64,000 bases of DNA. It comes from Zarea fungicola (taxonomy: Eukaryota > Ascomycota > Sordariomycetes > Hypocreales > Cordycipitaceae). The stretch covers positions 1 through 64,000 of the forward strand of contig FWCC01000134.1 of assembly GCA_900169235.1 (NCBI GenBank), in the 5' to 3' direction. The notes below the pieces were generated by a model. The model searched no databases. It was not told the DNA's origin and saw only the letters and a list, made by a program, of their open reading frames with translations. Shown one piece after another: positions 24,301 to 35,157 of this stretch. Each line of letters begins with the position of its first letter. Positions within the stretch are counted from its first letter, which is position 1. The translations under genes were made by a program, and so were the position numbers.

Positions 24301-27006
24301 GCCGATGGCCAGACGTCGAAGAAGACACTGAATGAGGCCTTTCAGGCTGCCACAGAGGTCCGCGATCTGGATAAACGGGCGGTCGTCTTCGAGTACCTAC
24401 TCCATTGCGGTGCATCGGGTGAGTTTATCGATGCACAGCTTCAATCCGCTGCTAGATATGGTGAGCCGGGAGAAAGCCTGCTCAAGGTTTTACTTGCGGC
24501 TGGCGCAGATCCCAACTTCAACAGCGGCGAAGCTGTCGTGGCCGCAACGCGGAGCGCTTTTATGCGCAGTCTGCAACTGCTACTTGGAATTTGGGACAAT
24601 GAAAAGACCCAGGTATGTGAATTGAGTCAGCATGAAATATTTTGTACTTACCTGGATACAGAAATCGCCCTCACAACCTACACTCGCCCGCGCGTTGAAA
24701 GCTTCCTGGAATCTCAACCGCGATACTCGCTACACAATCATCACAGACCTGTTCAAGGCCGGCTTGCAGCCTTGCGAAGATCTGCACATGATTCTGAACG
24801 ACGCCGTAAATGAAGAGGACCCTGAGGAGCGCCTAGTACGGCTTTTGCTTGACAATGGCGCATCGGCCACATCCAATGGCTGTAAATCATTGGTTGACGC
24901 TGTACAAAACATGGCGTCGTCGTCTCTGTCACTCATGCTTCAGCACGACATTGCACAGTCTGACATAAACCAGGCTTTTAACGGCGCCTTTGCCCCGGAA
25001 GCACTCAACAAATGGTTCACGCCGAGAGGGCTAGAAACGGCTCAACTATTACTCGACAAGGGTGCCAGTGGGGAAGCTCTAAGCAACTCTCTACTACTCG
25101 TGATGCAAAAGTCTACCCCAGACACTGTGGACCTCGCAGACCAATTTGTAAATGTATTGATCTCCCACGGCGCCGACGTCAACTACAACCGCGGACAGCC
25201 ACTCCAAGTCGCTGCATCTGTCGCCAACATCGAATGGACGCGCAAGCTGCTCAGTCGTCAGCCCACATCAGAAACACTCTCGCTGGCGTTTCAGTGCATC
25301 TTTGATACAGCACTTAGCCAGGAAGAGGTCCTGGCTCTGTTCAAGTTATTTGCAGAGTACCGTGATGGCGATGCGCAGATCGATGTCATGGTCACAATGC
25401 AAGGGTCCGAGCCTGTCCTTGTCAGAGCCATGAAACAGTATCCTCGATCACCCATGATCTTGTCGACGCTCCTTGATGCTGGCTACTACCATGATCAGCT
25501 CACCACATACCCTCTTCATGCCGACGTTGGGGACGAAGAGGTTACGCTACTGTCCTGGGCCATTGCACAACCCCAGAAGCGGATTAGCACCACGGTCATT
25601 GAGCTCTTGGTCGAGCGCGGTGGTAAGTAATACAAACGCACATATGACAGTGATTCAGTGCTAACGGTAATGCAGCCCGCATAAATGTCACGTCCTCTTT
25701 GTCGAGCTCGACGCCCCTGACTCTTGCTGTTTTGCACAGACGGCCAGATGTGGTCAAGCTGCTCTTGATTGAGGGCGCTGAGGTTGACGTCCTTGACTAC
25801 ATGGGAAGAACACCCCTCTCCATGGCAACGGGAATGGAAGGTGATGTCGCCGTACAAATGATGTCCAGCATTCTGGCAGCCGAGCCGTGTCGCGACGATG
25901 GATCCCTACACAATGCAGCACGTGAACTCAACCTCGCCGCCGTGCGCGTCCTCGTTCAAGCAGGTCACGATCCAGACTTCCCCAGCCCGCTTCACGATGG
26001 CCGCAGCGCCCTCGGTGAAGTATGCCTCCGCGCCGCCAACAGCACTGAAATGTCTGCCGAGCGAGAACGACTCACCCAAAAGGTCATGACGTTTTTGATC
26101 GAATCCGGATCCGACCTTGCCATTCAATCCAACAGACGGCCACTTCTGTACCTCTGCTTTGCTTCGCAAGAACCCATTGCCACGACGAGGGCGTTTCTGA
26201 AGGCAGGCATGTGGAAGCACATCAATAAGCCGTTTAACCGCTACACAGACGAAAACTACACCTACTCCCCGACCATGTACATTGCCAAAGCCGTGCCGCC
26301 ATTGCCATGTCAACGAGAACTTCTCGGCGTGCTGCGCGCAAGCAGAGCGACAGATGCATACTACGCAAACACCGGCGCGCAACCCGACGACGCGGTCGGT
26401 CTTCCGGATGACATGGCCGCGCAGGAACGCCAACGCCGTGCCCGCCTTGAGCGGTTGGGGCACGACACCCAGGACCACGCCATTGCCCTCGCCCGGAAGC
26501 GCGAAATCGCGTCTGTCGAGCAGCAAATCGCCGCACAGCGCGCCGAAATGGACGATGCGCGCCGACGACGCCAGCATGGGGACGACTTGGCGGCAGTGCG
26601 GGCGCGCGCGCAGCTGGAGGAGTCGATTGCGGCGACGACGCTGCAGCGACGACTCGCAGACCAGCATGCCGTCACGGAGGCGGCCATGAGTCGGACGCGC
26701 GCGATTGCGGCGACGGAGACGGAGGCGGAGGAGTGGCGGCAGACCAAGGCACTAGAATGGGAGGGCAAGCTGAACCGGGAACGCACGGAGAATGCAAGAC
26801 AGCTGAGCGCCATCAAGATTAGCGAGCGGGAGGAGCTGGAGAGGGTGGACCGCGGGGCGGAGTCGAGACTGGCCAAGAGGATCGACGCGCAGAGGAAGCT
26901 GGTAGAGAGCCAGGAGAGGCTGGCGGGACGGTTGGCGAATGGGGGCGGAGGAGGGGCGAATGGAAATGGGAGGCAGCAGATTGGATACGTGACGGAGATT
27001 AACTAA
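21382..27006 (+). CDS. giant degenerate-ankyrin-repeat protein with C-terminal coiled coil
   Basis: Exons 21382-24612, 24662-25622 and 25676-27006 join in frame to give 1840 residues. After a ~100-residue basic N-terminus comes a very long array of degenerate helical repeats with cores like VVELLLRYGANV, LLLEAGSADING and LKVLLAAGADPNFNSGEAV. Many follow an ankyrin-like 30-35 residue spacing but lack the TPLHxA consensus. A better ankyrin pair appears near residue 1410-1460 (TPLTLAVLHRRPDVVKLLLIEGAEVD). Residues about 1640-1820 are rich in R, E, Q and A (QERQRRARLERLG onward), indicating a long coiled coil, followed by a glycine-rich tail. No catalytic domain is visible. It is probably an intracellular scaffold, but the partner is unknown. 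Confidence 0.8.
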
Positions 27007-27338
27007 CGGCCTTTTTTTTATCCAATGACGGTACACAGATGGGAGTATTCCATCAATTATGGGCACTGACCGTGTTGAAAAATATCCTTCATTTAGCTTT
27101 TATATCTAGTCAAAAGCGTTATACTATAAACGCAGGATTTGTTATTCCTTTCCTTGCATGATGCAATAATAAACGGCATCTCAACATTAAAAGATTTTAA
27201 AAACTCTGCAATTTCACATATCTTCGTCTCTCATATGCAATCAGCGCCATCAGGCCGAGGCTAATTCCTCGTCTACATGCTCATCTATCAGCAAACATTT
27301 CCATCTCTGTACAAATGCACGGCTTGTTTATTTTGTCT
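27007..27338. other. 3'-to-3' intergenic region
   Basis: AT-rich DNA between the convergent giant ankyrin gene and the SNF2 gene. It should contain both polyadenylation regions. Nothing else was seen. Confidence 0.4.
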
Positions 27339-30195
27339 TCAAGGCTTGGTGCTGTTGCCACTCCCTTTAAAGTTCATCTTGATGGAGTCTGCACCCGTCT
27401 CCACGACACAGTACCCTTCTCCTTCCACGCCTTCACCACGCGCGGCTTTTTCATACGCGGCATCGCTCCGATCACAAAGCACGCTCAAATCCTCCTCGCT
27501 CAAGACATCTTCGCCCCCCGACGTCTCAAACACCAATCCATCCTTGAGCAGCAGCATCTCCAGAGTCTTTTCATCCACCTTGACTCCGCCGTCGCCATCA
27601 CCGGCGCTGTCCATTTTCTGGCCCATGCTCACAAACCCGCCCTTTCGGATGACGAGCTTCTCCAGCCTCCTCTTCGCGTCCGCCGCCAGGAGCATCTGCT
27701 CCTCGACGGTATCGCGCGTCGCCAGGCGGTATACAATCACGGGCCGCTTCTGGCCGATGCGGTGACAGCGGTCCTGCGCCTGCAGGTCCTGCTGCGGGTT
27801 GAAGTCGGAATCGAATAGAATCACGGTATCAGCGCTCGCAAGATTGATGCCCTGGCCGCCTGCGCGGGTGGAGAGGAGGAAAAGCTGCAGGTTGGGGTCG
27901 GTGTTGAAGTCGTGTATTTGCTGGCGGCGGTCGTCCTGGCCGACGCTGCCGTCGATGCGGCAGACGGGCCAGCCGCGGAGCTCCCTGCAGTAGTCCTCGA
28001 GCAGGTCAAGCTGCATCGTGAATTGTGAAAAGATAAGCACCTTGTGGTTGTGCGCAAATAGGTGCGGCAGCAGGCGGTCCAGAAGGAGCATCTTGCCGGA
28101 CGCGGTGACGATTGATTCGTCAATGGGCTTGGCAAGGGAGGAGGAGGAGGCTGTGAGGGCCCAAGGGTTATAAAAGTTGTGAGGTGAGTTACAAACGAGG
28201 CGATGCTGGGCGAGGGTGTTGCCCAGCTTCTTGGCCGCGATTTGCTTTTCTGTGAGGGAGTTAGTGATGTTCAGACTTTTGGGTGGCAAGAGCGCGCAAG
28301 CTTACTGGCTAGCTCGAGAGTTTGGGCACGCTCAATCTCCTCGGCGGATCGTAGGTCTTTGGACGCATCTGGCTCCTCGGGTTTGCTCATCTCTTGAACA
28401 AGCTTTGCCTCAAACTCGTCGTCAGATAACTCATCATCATCCTCTGAGTCAGCTTCTCTGTATGTCCGACTCTTTCGTTGCCGGCTGCGCGTCGATGCTG
28501 GCGTAGATCCACGACTGGATCGTGCGCTCTTTGGTTCTGGTTCTTCCAACACCGCGGCCGCCTGACTCTTGCGCTTCGATCCGTTTCTAACCGGCGTGGC
28601 AATGGCTTGTGTCTTCTTGGGTGTCGCCTCGCTCTTAGCGGGGGCTTTGCGGGTAGCCTTGCCCATCATAAGAGCAAAGGCACTTGGAGTCGCAGGTGCG
28701 GCCACCTTACGGTCATCTGATCGCTTAGTTCGAGGGCTTTCACGGAATGGAAGCGCAACCTTATTTTGCTTGCCGTTCGTCTTTTTCGACGCTGCAGGCT
28801 TTGCCGACATGATTTCCTGCTCAGCTTTCTTCTCTAGATATTCACGCGTATCGACGTCTTTGTTGCTGAGGACATTGTATAGATCGGTTTGTTCTTTCGT
28901 CATTGGGGCGAAGAGCACGTACTCGCGCTTCTTGGGGAGGTAGGCCGCGACATCCTGCTTGATGCGGCGCAGGAGTAGAGGTTGTAGGATCAGATGCATC
29001 TTTTTGACCAAGTCCTGCTTCATCTGGTCGCCAATAAACTCCTGTGTGCCTTCCTCGTCCTCAAGTCCAGAAAAGTCAAACCACGACTCAAACGAGTCCC
29101 AGTCTGTAAAGATGTTGGGGAGCAAGAAGTGCAAAAGCGACCAGAGCTCCTTTAGGTTGTTCTGTAGCGGGGTTCCAGTAATGAGCAAGCGAGTAGCGGA
29201 GGTGAACTGCCGTAGCTGCTGGAAGAGCTTGGCATCAGCATTCTTCATACGATGCCCTTCATCCTGTTGGACACGGTTAGCCAAACATATTGACATGTAT
29301 TGGTTGGTTGGCGTACAATGATAATAAACTCCCAATTGATGCGCGATAGATTGGCCTGATCGCGGAGAACCATCTCGTATGAAGTACAGACAACAGGAAA
29401 TTTGTCCGTGGGGCGGCCGCTGTGCAGATGCTTCATAATCTGCTTGGAAAATATTTCCTGTCGCTGATCTGGCTTTCCATGGTACATGACGACGGGGATG
29501 GATGGTGTCCACCGGTTGAACTCGTCCATCCAGTTGGAGAGTGTGCTAAGAGGAGCAACGATGAGATGAGGTCCAAGATAATTTTCTTGCTCTCGAAGCA
29601 AAGCAATAAGCGATATCGTCTGGACGGTTTTACCTGCACATTGTTAGCATAGTTGGGCATATGCACAACTCAAGGGCCATTTCCTACCCAGTCCCATTTC
29701 GTCGGCAAGAATACCACTCATGCCCTGTGAGCAAATTTCGTACATCCAGGTAAGTCCCTCAAGCTGGTAATCGCGCATTGTACCGCCGACCAGGCACTTG
29801 GGCTGTTTCGCCATTTGCAAGTCATGCTCGCCCAGGGTCTTGCCATCGAGGCCGCTGCCGACCCTGCCCAGAACCTGCGTCTTCTTGGTCAGTATGTCGC
29901 TAAAAGCCGCGCTCTTCATAAGCAGCGCATCCAGCTCGCGCGCCTTGGCCTCGCGCTCCTCCTTGGTCTCTGGCTTCTTCGTCCTACGTTTACGAGCAAG
30001 AGCTTGGCGGCGCTTCGTCTCGGCGGCATTGTTGGCGATGCGCGCCTTCTCCTCTTCCTTTTCCAAGTCGTCTTCGTTGGTTGTTTCGGACTTGATGTGA
30101 GGCGAGCGGACGGGTGGCGGGGAGCTACCGGGGCTCGAGCCGTCTTTTGGCTTGGACATGATGGACTCGACGTCGGAGGATGAGCCTGTATCCAT
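27339..30195 (-). CDS. SNF2-family chromatin remodeller, HELLS/LSH/DDM1-like
   Basis: Four exons (30195-29688, 29633-29317, 29263-28306, 28249-27339) encode 897 residues. The acidic/basic N-terminus is followed by the first helicase lobe: [14 protein letters not shown], the Walker A segment DEMGLGKT at 165-172, the DEGH box at 276-279 and [21 protein letters not shown] basic, serine-rich insertion (about residues 440-590) separates the lobes. The second lobe has [39 protein letters not shown] and [11 protein letters not shown]. Spacing and motifs fit the LSH/Irc5 branch, nuclear ATP-dependent nucleosome remodellers; the Neurospora homologue is MUS-30. In other organisms this branch acts in DNA methylation and genome stability. 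Confidence is high for SNF2 and good for the subfamily. Confidence 0.88.
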
Positions 30196-31072
30196 GGCTA
30201 TACGGGCTCAATTCGGCCTCGTATATAGACAGAGGAGAAACCAGTGGCTCCCGTTGCAGAAAAATGCAGGTTTTGAAACAGCCCGTTGACACAGAGCTGG
30301 GGTTGAAGCGGACTGACAAGGCCGTGAATTGCGCCTCAGATAGAGCTCACTTTAGCGCACGGAGCCAATGCAGTGGCTGATGCAGAGCAGCTAGGCAGAT
30401 ATGAAGTTGCTAAAGTCGTCAAATTTCAAACGTATAGAATATGGATTGAGCGATGGGATTTGGGCAAAAAGAAGCAAAAGTATTTGAATTGGCTCGGAAT
30501 TGAATCATCTAATCTGTTGCAAACGACCTGGACAAGATTGACATCTTTAGCAACCGCGACGCGCGACGTGATTCACAGTGGCGCGAAGTCACGTTTTTCT
30601 CCACTTTGGTTTAAGTGTATGCTAGTTACCTACCCTAGACCATGCAGTCGTTTTTTCTGCAATAAGTAGGCCAGAGGGTAGATGGTATAATGGTGTACTA
30701 CATGAAATCAGTGTTGATAGTATGGGCAGATCTAATAACTCGTTTAGTTGGAAGGCTTGAAGGGCGTTGTTGCTGAATCGCCTGCCGCTGGTATTGGTTG
30801 CTTATTCATAGTGCTGCTTGGTCGGGCAGGAAGTGCTGAAAGTCGTCTTTATCGACAACATCACAATCGGAGAGTGGCAGGAAGGATACCATGGCTGAGC
30901 CACTATGCTAATGCCCGGTATCCTGTGAAACGGCAATTGAGTTGTAGGTAGGTGCAGCCGGTCCTACTACTTGAGTGACTACTGCTAGCCACACCAATGG
31001 CGGCGATTCATCATCATCAAAAACACGATATACCACAAATTCTGCATTCGTTGTATACATATCGAAGACAAA
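30196..31072. other. intergenic, divergent promoters
   Basis: The interval lies between the start of the SNF2 gene and the start of the second GFA gene. No gene was recognised. Confidence 0.4.
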
Positions 31073-31614
31073 ATGAGCTCATATGGTGATCGAACCGAGC
31101 AGCCCACGTTGTACTATGGCAACTGCCACTGCGGCTTGATTATGTTTACGGTCACGCTCCCATACCCGCTCAACCAGAGCCACATTACGAGCTGCAACTG
31201 CTCCATCTGCACCAGAAACGGCTATCTCATCGTTGCCACCAAGACAGAAAACATCAAATGGTATGCCGGCGAGGCCTTATTGAGGACATACCGCTTCGGC
31301 AACCGCAACCGAGGCCACAAGTTTTGCCACCAGTGCGGCACCAGTGTCTTGATGGATGCCTCTGAGGATAAGCGCGCCATTTTTCGAGACCAGACATTTA
31401 TTAATGTAAGCAGAAACTTGCTACCTCCCAATCCATTATTGAAGCTGACCAACTTGTCTAGATTCGTACTTTTGTGGAAATAGAGGAGCAGCTTCCGACA
31501 CTATCCTTTGGGGTTACGAATGGTCGAGGCCGTGCAAAGCAGTACGAGGAGCCCTGGGAAAAGGCACGTGAAGAGATGCTTCGGGCAGAGGAAGAAACGC
31601 GAAGATGCTGCTAG
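31073..31614 (+). CDS. GFA-family zinc protein (second copy)
   Basis: Exons 31073-31405 and 31462-31614, joined across a GTAAGC intron, encode 161 residues. The GFA cysteine pattern is complete: GNCHCGL, SCNCSICTRNGYL and KFCHQCGTSVLMDA, as in fungal DUF636/GFA proteins. It differs clearly from the copy at 331 in length and in the sequence between cysteine pairs, so it is a separate lineage and not a recent duplicate. The Rieske gene starts only about 340 bp downstream on the same strand. The reaction is unknown. Confidence 0.82.
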
Positions 31615-31790
31615 TTTGCAGTTGAATGGTGAAGGAGGGTTATAATGGGTGCGCACATCAATTTAGACAATAATGCATTACGCTTAAAAAGTTGAGTTGA
31701 TCTGATGCCGTGCTGATACTGTGCTAGCGCTTGACCGACATTTATAGCGGAAGTCTCACTAATGGTTAGTGAGCTGTTGGTGGTTGCCCG

Positions 31791-31861
31791 CTGTAATCCC
31801 TCCCCTGTAACTGTCCGCAATCCCTGTAACCCCCTGTAAACCCCTGTAATGACCGCTGTAA
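31791..31861 (+). repeat. cluster of six CTGTAA motifs
   Basis: CTGTAA starts at 31791, 31805, 31824, 31834, 31844 and 31856, mostly as CCCCTGTAA. The cluster lies 95-165 bp upstream of the Rieske gene start, so it could be a promoter element array or a decayed minisatellite. Confidence 0.6.
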
Positions 31862-31955
31862 TATTTGCCAGCCACCCATCACCAGACAGAGCACTGGTTG
31901 ACTACCTACTCCTCTTGTCTTGACGACTGAGGCTTTTCTTCTTCATATCCAAACA

Positions 31956-32568
31956 ATGAACTACCTTTGGCCTCCTGCTAGGCCTGATGCCCAATGGATC
32001 GCTGCAGGACCCGTCTCCCAGTTTCCTGATGTGGCCACAGACGACGGCAATCTCATCCAGTCACGGTCATGCGATGCCGAGAAACAGCCCGGCTGCAGAA
32101 TTCTTCACGTGCCCAAGTCAGATCCTTCCCTGGCGTCCGAGATTGCCATTCCCGTAGGCGCCGCCACATCGCCAAGCGAAGGAGAAGATCTCAAAGACCA
32201 GGTTGTCGTCTTCAGATATCGAGACAAAATTCACGCTGTAGACCACGTACGTACTGCGCCACGTCCCATGGCCACAGCCAACAACTGACGGCAGCCAGCA
32301 ATGCCCGCACAACTCCTACCCGCTTTCCAATGGCACGCCATTTGACATTGAAGACTTTGGAATCGTTCTCAGCGCTGGAATCAGCTGCCCAAAACATGGC
32401 TGGTCCTTTGATCTCTTTACAGGACAGTCGGACCGCGCCATGTACCAGTTGGCTGTCTGGGAGGTGCAGCTGCGCGACAAGGACGGCAAGCCATGGCAGG
32501 GGAGCCTCAAAGGAGAAGCCCACGACGGCAAAAGTGTCTGGGTGCGCAGAAAGCAACGCATTGGCTAG
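31956..32568 (+). CDS. Rieske [2Fe-2S] domain protein
   Basis: Exons 31956-32246 and 32299-32568 encode 186 residues. The frame extends 36 nt upstream without an ATG, so 31956 is the start. After about 95 residues come the two Rieske loops: CPH (C99, H101) and CPKHGW (C127, H130), the four ligands of a [2Fe-2S] cluster. The intron sits one residue before the first ligand pair. No oxygenase catalytic domain follows, so this is a small ferredoxin-like Rieske protein or nitrite-reductase-small-subunit-like domain. Electron partners are unknown. The neighbouring GFA gene is co-directional but probably separately transcribed. Confidence 0.8.
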
Positions 32569-33011
32569 ACTGCCTCTGTCCTGTGACCTCGACTCAAGGC
32601 ACATGGGACCAAAGATTCCATTGATAACACTTTTGTACCTGATCCACCTCGCCACCCAGCGATGATGGCGCGATACGGACAAAGATCGCCGCCGCCTTCC
32701 GAAAACTGGCTGCGAAAAGTACCCCGTAATTGCAATTTGGGGCAGGTCATAAACCAAAGTTCCGCACGGCTCACAAACAGCCCTGCCAATGTCCTTCTTG
32801 TTTAGGAAAGTGCCCTTGATTGGGGTTGGATCGTCAGGTTGCATTATGCAACCTCGACCCGCTCCAATATTGCGTCACAGCATACACGAATGTCTCCTGC
32901 CACCAGCGCCGGACATACAAAAGGCACAGGATTTCCCTGCCAAGACGAGTCTCTTCTATCTAGTCGCAGAAGCAATTACAGACATTTCTTTTTCACTTGT
33001 GAATATCCGCA
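32569..33011. other. intergenic, peptidase promoter
   Basis: Promoter region of the S53 peptidase gene. No other gene was recognised. Confidence 0.35.
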
Positions 33012-34706
33012 ATGGCGTTTCTTCTGCCTGTCCTTGTTGCCACCTTGGCTGCCGCCTCCCCGTTGAGTTCGTTTGTCACCAAGCAGGCTTTGCCATCTGT
33101 TCCACAAGGATGGCAGCTAGAAGCCGCTGCTCCTCCCGCGCATACCATTGATCTGCACATCCGCCTCAAGGAAGAGAATATTGACCAGCTCAAGGCCCGG
33201 GCTCTGGAAATCAGCGACCCAGACCACCATGACTATGGCAAGCATCTGAGCAAGACCGAAGTCGATGCCCTGACGGCGCCTACAAAAGAAACCGTCGACT
33301 CCGTCTCCAACTGGCTTGCTTCTCATGGCATCGATGCTGGTGAAGTAAACAGTGGCTTCTTACATGTCACCGTTTCCGTTAGTCAGGCCAAGAAGTTGTT
33401 GGATGCCGACTACGGCGTCTATACCCAGTCTGCTACTGGTCGCCAAACTGTCCGCACAACTAGCTACAGCCTCCCCCGTGAAGTGCACGCGGCAGTTTCC
33501 ATGATCCAACCAACTACTCTGTTCTCGGACCTTGGCATCAGTACAAAGAAGCTGGTCAGGCTCTCCGAGGCCCTGGCTGGTCGCGGGGCTGTCGCTCGTG
33601 ACACCTCAATCTGCAACACTGAACGGGTTTCCACCAAATGCCTGCGGGAAAACTACAACGTAAAGGGCTATGCTCCTGCTGGAAACACGACACTAGGCAT
33701 CAACGGTTTCCTCGAGGAAGTGCCGGACCTGAATGACCTCAGCTTGTACTTGAAAAAGTACGATAGCGACCTCCCGTCCAAAATTCCTGTCAAGATTGTG
33801 TCAATCAACGGCGGTTCCACCACGGCAGGTGGCGAGGGCGAGGCCAATCTCGACACGCAAATTGCGGTACCACTGACGTACCCTATCCCCAATGTCTTTT
33901 ATTCCACCGGTGGGCGGCCGCCAATTAATGGCAATGGCACAAACGATAACGAGCCATACCTTGACTGGCTCAAGTACACCATGGCCATGGACCACCCGTC
34001 AGAGACGTACTCTATTTCATACGGCGAGGACGAGACGAGCGTCCCGGATGACTACACGGATGCGGTTTGTACGCAGTTCCTCAAGCTTGGCGCGCGTGGT
34101 GTCAGTATTCTCGTGGCTGCAGGAGACTCGGGAGCTGGTAGCGATAGTGCCTGCCAAGGGAGCAAGGTCCAGTACCAGCCCGCATTCCCTGCCAGCTGCC
34201 CATGGGTTACCACGGTCGGTGGTACATCGGGCTACGGCGCCAGCGAGCAGCCGTTCCGTGATGGTGGAAGCGGCTTTTCCAACCACTTTGCCACTCCAGA
34301 CTGGCAAGCCGATGCCGTCAAGGCATACATCAAAACTCTCAACGGACAGCTTTCCGGCTCATTCAATGCATCTGGACGTGCATACCCTGACATCTCGGCT
34401 CTTTACACACCTTACCCCCTCTTCCAGAATGGCCAATTCGGCTACAGTGGCGGCACGAGTGCTTCTACACCGACTGTTGCCTCCATCATCGCCCTACTCA
34501 ATGACTACCTTGTCTCCAAGGGCAAGCAGCCTCTTGGTTTCCTCAACCCTTTCTTGTACAAGAAGGGTCAGGCCGGGCTGAGAGACATTACAACAGGCCA
34601 CAACAATGTGTGCAGCACCAAGGCTGCGTTCCCAGCCACCAAGGGGTGGGATGCGGCGTCGGGACTTGGTGTTCCCGACTTTGGCAAACTGAAGGCGTTG
34701 GTTTAG
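33012..34706 (+). CDS. secreted sedolisin / tripeptidyl-peptidase (S53)
   Basis: An intronless gene encodes 564 residues. A signal peptide (about residues 1-16) precedes a pro-kumamolisin activation domain (about 30-190) with ISDPDHHDYGKHLSKTEVD. The mature domain has the S53 catalytic residues: E277 and D281 in GEGEANLDTQ, D372 in AAGDSGAG and S483 in SGGTSAS. The C-terminal calcium site is indicated by D525 (LRDITTGHN) and D547 (GWDAASGLGVPD). These enzymes act outside the cell at acidic pH, releasing tripeptides or cleaving internally, and support protein nutrition or host degradation. The missing introns are unremarkable. Family assignment is secure; exo- versus endopeptidase mode is not. 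Confidence 0.92.
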   Translation: MAFLLPVLVATLAAASPLSSFVTKQALPSVPQGWQLEAAAPPAHTIDLHIRLKEENIDQLKARALEISDPDHHDYGKHLSKTEVDALTAPTKETVDSVSNWLASHGIDAGEVNSGFLHVTVSVSQAKKLLDADYGVYTQSATGRQTVRTTSYSLPREVHAAVSMIQPTTLFSDLGISTKKLVRLSEALAGRGAVARDTSICNTERVSTKCLRENYNVKGYAPAGNTTLGINGFLEEVPDLNDLSLYLKKYDSDLPSKIPVKIVSINGGSTTAGGEGEANLDTQIAVPLTYPIPNVFYSTGGRPPINGNGTNDNEPYLDWLKYTMAMDHPSETYSISYGEDETSVPDDYTDAVCTQFLKLGARGVSILVAAGDSGAGSDSACQGSKVQYQPAFPASCPWVTTVGGTSGYGASEQPFRDGGSGFSNHFATPDWQADAVKAYIKTLNGQLSGSFNASGRAYPDISALYTPYPLFQNGQFGYSGGTSASTPTVASIIALLNDYLVSKGKQPLGFLNPFLYKKGQAGLRDITTGHNNVCSTKAAFPATKGWDAASGLGVPDFGKLKALV

Positions 34707-35157
34707 CGAGGCTTACCGGCAGATAGACTTAAATACAAACGTAGTTAGCGGCATGATAAGCCATTTTGACATTTGCATATCATATCAGTGACCCCCATTT
34801 AAATAGCCAGGACCCATCGGAAAAATGAGTCGCAATGCGTGTAACTCCGCGCCCTCTGTCATAAATCGTTGTCAATTGCGGGGGAGTTTCTCACGGAGCT
34901 CTCCGATATAGGCCACTAGCTGACGGGCCCCAGTCCCTGACTCTTGTAATTGCCGTGCAAATTTACTCGAAGGAGACGTTTGCTGATAGGCCGGCTTATT
35001 CCCTTTTAACCGATCATCGCTGTCCGTTTCCTTTTATTAAGTCTGAATGCCCCGTTGATGAAGAGGGTAGCATGACTGTCTTGGAAAAGTCCCACAGGGG
35101 AGCATTGACGTTTTTCTGCGACGTTTTTTTTCTGAGCCCTTGTCTACTGCAAACATC
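34707..35157. other. intergenic, permease promoter
   Basis: 3' flank of the peptidase and promoter of the permease. No gene was recognised. Confidence 0.35.
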
